Assembly: GCA_945873715.1 (NCBI GenBank)
Contig: CAMCFL010000205.1
Coordinates: 1 to 6,350, forward strand
Origin: Akkermansia muciniphila
GTDB lineage: Bacteria > Verrucomicrobiota > Verrucomicrobiia > Limisphaerales > UBA9464
Direction of reading: 5' to 3'
DNA: 6,350 nucleotides
Notes under the pieces: generated by a model
Seen by the model: only the letters and a program-made list of their open reading frames with translations
What the model was told of the DNA's origin: nothing
The model's database searches: none
Shown: positions 4,733 to 6,350 of the stretch, piece by piece
How positions within the stretch are numbered: position 1 is the stretch's first letter
How the letters are laid out: each line of letters opens with the position of its first letter
Translations under genes and position numbers: made by a program

Positions 4733-6350
4733 ATGCCGAAGCCGTTGGGCGTCCTCATCTGGTTGATCGTCGCGGGTCTGGGAGCGTGGTGTTACTCCGC
4801 CATCGCCAGGAGTCGCAGTGAACCCCTGAACTCGGGGTACCTCGTCGTCGCCGCCCTGTGCACCTACGCCATCGGGTACCGATTCTATTCCAAGTGGATT
4901 GCCGCCCGGGTCCTGGCGCTTGATGACCACCGTTCCACCCCCTGCGAGGTTCATGAAGACGGGCAGGACTTCGTAAAGACCAATCCCTGGATCGTCTTCG
5001 GACATCACTTCGCCGCCATCAGTGGTCCCGGCCCCCTCGTCGGACCGGTCCTCGCAGCACAGTTCGGGTTTCTGCCTGGCACCCTCTGGATCCTGATCGG
5101 GGTCGTGCTCGGCGGGGCGGTGCAGGATTTCGTGATCCTGTTCGGCTCCATGCGACGCAACGGAAAGTCGCTGGGGCAAATGGTGAAGGAGGAAGTCAAC
5201 GGACTGGCCGGTGCCGTGGCGTTGGTGGCGATCCTCGCGATCATGATCATCCTGCTGGCCGTCCTCGGCCTGGTGGTGGTGCAGGCCCTGGCGGAAAGCC
5301 CATGGGGCGTGTTCACCGTCGGAGCCACCATTCCGATCGCCATGCTCATGGGCGGCTACCTGCGCTTCCTGCGCCAGGGTCGGACCCTCGAAGCCTCGAT
5401 CGGCGGCGTGCTCCTCCTGCTGCTCGCCGTCTGGGGAGGTCAATACGTCCACAGCCACGCCGGTCTCGCCACTGCCTTCACGATGAAGGCCGAACCCCTG
5501 GCCTGGACTCTCATCGCCTACGGGCTCGCCGCGTCGGTCCTCCCGGTCTGGTTGCTCCTCGCTCCCCGCGACTATCTCTCGACCTTCATGAAGCTCGGGA
5601 CGATTGGCGCGCTCGCCATCGGGGTGGTGGTGGTCCTGCCCCAACTCAAGATGCCCGCCCTGGTCGATTTCGCGGTGGCCGGCAAGGGTCTGGTCGTGGG
5701 TGGAAAACTGTTTCCCTTCTGTTTTATCACCATCGCCTGCGGGGCGATCAGCGGGTTCCACTCCCTCATCGCCTCCGGGATCACCCCGAAGATCATCACG
5801 CGCGAACGCTTCGCGCGTCCGGTCGGTTACGGTGCGATGCTCCTCGAATCGCTGGTGGCCATCATGGCGCTGGTGGCGGCCTGCACGCTGGAACCTGGGG
5901 TTTACCTGGCGATGAACGTCAAGGGCGCCGGCGCCACCGAAGCCGCCCAGGTCGCGGACATCCTCCAGCGGGTCAATGCCACCGGGTTCCATCTCGAACC
6001 CGGCGTCATGGAATCCCTCGCCCGTGAAGTCGAAGAGAAGTCCCTCTACGGTCGCACCGGCGGTGCCGCCACCCTCGCCGTCGGCATGGCCCAGATCTTC
6101 AAACAGATCACCGGCGGACGCGGCCTCGGCCTCTGGTACCACTTCGCCGTCATGTTCGAGGCCCTGTTCATCCTCACCACCCTCGACGCGGGAACGCGGG
6201 TCGGACGTTACCTGCTGCAGGATTTCCTCGGGCACCTCCACCCGAAGCTCGGCAATACCCGCGCCCTCGGACCCAACCTGTTTGCCTCGGTGCTGGTCGT
6301 CAGCGCGTGGGGTTGGTTCCTGGTCCAAGGCGTGCGCGATCCGCTGGGTG
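4733..6350 (+). CDS. Carbon starvation protein CstA, 3' truncated by window
   Basis: This frame stays open to the window edge, giving 539 codons of a CstA-family transporter; family members are usually about 550-720 residues, so the C-terminal end is missing. It is a multi-pass inner-membrane protein: hydrophobic helices begin at residues 5-24 (GVLIWLIVAGLGAWCYSAIA) and 34-49, and the family signature FGHHFAAISGPGPLVGP stands at 89-105, followed by GGAVQDFVILFGSMRRNGKSLG (127-148), also characteristic. Further on are SGFHSLIASGITPK (within about 350-370), YGAMLLESLVA, and FEALFILTTLDAGTRVGRYLLQD near residue 500. In E. coli, CstA and its paralogue BtsT (YjiY) take up pyruvate, and CstA was first linked to peptide use in carbon starvation. 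Here the substrate is inferred. Start ATG 4733 is preceded by an in-frame stop at 4604-4606; no Shine-Dalgarno is visible. Downstream partners cannot be seen. Confidence 0.93.
   Translation, partial: MPKPLGVLIWLIVAGLGAWCYSAIARSRSEPLNSGYLVVAALCTYAIGYRFYSKWIAARVLALDDHRSTPCEVHEDGQDFVKTNPWIVFGHHFAAISGPGPLVGPVLAAQFGFLPGTLWILIGVVLGGAVQDFVILFGSMRRNGKSLGQMVKEEVNGLAGAVALVAILAIMIILLAVLGLVVVQALAESPWGVFTVGATIPIAMLMGGYLRFLRQGRTLEASIGGVLLLLLAVWGGQYVHSHAGLATAFTMKAEPLAWTLIAYGLAASVLPVWLLLAPRDYLSTFMKLGTIGALAIGVVVVLPQLKMPALVDFAVAGKGLVVGGKLFPFCFITIACGAISGFHSLIASGITPKIITRERFARPVGYGAMLLESLVAIMALVAACTLEPGVYLAMNVKGAGATEAAQVADILQRVNATGFHLEPGVMESLAREVEEKSLYGRTGGAATLAVGMAQIFKQITGGRGLGLWYHFAVMFEALFILTTLDAGTRVGRYLLQDFLGHLHPKLGNTRALGPNLFASVLVVSAWGWFLVQGVRDPLG

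Noticed and set aside
4707..4733. A -10 element (CATGGT at 4715-4720) before cstA
   Set aside because: No -35 partner at proper distance is recognisable and the hexamer match is poor, so no promoter is listed.
4586..6328. A 580-codon open frame on the minus strand
   Set aside because: It is exactly antisense to the CstA gene, whose plus-strand translation carries the full family signature. The minus frame is low in hydrophobic structure, rich in Gly, Glu, Asp and His, and follows from the high G+C at third positions.

Overview
The window looks like chromosomal DNA from a G+C-rich bacterium, most likely a member of the Verrucomicrobiota (Limisphaerales/Pedosphaera-like). I infer this from the protein families present (the lipoprotein at 1918-2763, the TPR protein at 2793-3386 and the small membrane protein at 1474-1845 all resemble uncharacterised verrucomicrobial proteins as I remember them) and from a dispersed intergenic repeat of a kind I associate with these genomes. 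No search was run. There are no RNA genes, CRISPR arrays or recognisable insertion sequences.

Layout. Positions 1-47 hold a repeat copy with a strong hairpin, cut by the window edge. Then come a GT2 (dolichyl-phosphate-mannose-synthase-like) glycosyltransferase (+, 96-788), a SAM methyltransferase (-, 766-1455, tail-to-tail overlap with the glycosyltransferase), a small membrane protein (+, 1474-1845), a lipoprotein with a papain-like residue pattern (-, 1918-2763), a TPR protein (+, 2793-3386), an Rpn-family PD-(D/E)XK nuclease (+, 3456-4421), a 311-bp intergenic stretch holding a terminator-like hairpin and two more repeat copies (4422-4732), and the N-terminal three quarters of a CstA-type pyruvate/peptide transporter (+, 4733 to the right edge). 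The first five genes are packed as alternating convergent and divergent neighbours with gaps of 18 to 72 bp, so they do not form one operon.

The most interesting locus is the Rpn gene. Inside it, a full AGGAGG sits 8 nt before an in-frame ATG (4161), which would yield a separate 86-residue C-terminal protein. This is the gene-within-gene arrangement shown for E. coli Rpn proteins, where the large product (RpnL) is a toxic DNA endonuclease used against phage and the small product (RpnS) is its antitoxin. The predicted small product begins just before four tandem four-residue repeats (EGRV, EGRV, EGRH, EGRV), the type of repeat that varies in number in the E. coli proteins. The large product has a TTG start only 2 nt after its AGGAGG, while an out-of-frame ATG at ideal spacing competes for the same ribosome site. 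Translation signals therefore appear to favour antitoxin over toxin.

Apart from that, the genes do not form a single visible pathway. The glycosyltransferase and methyltransferase may belong to a cell-envelope or lipid pathway continuing to the left of the window. cstA starts a new transcription unit.
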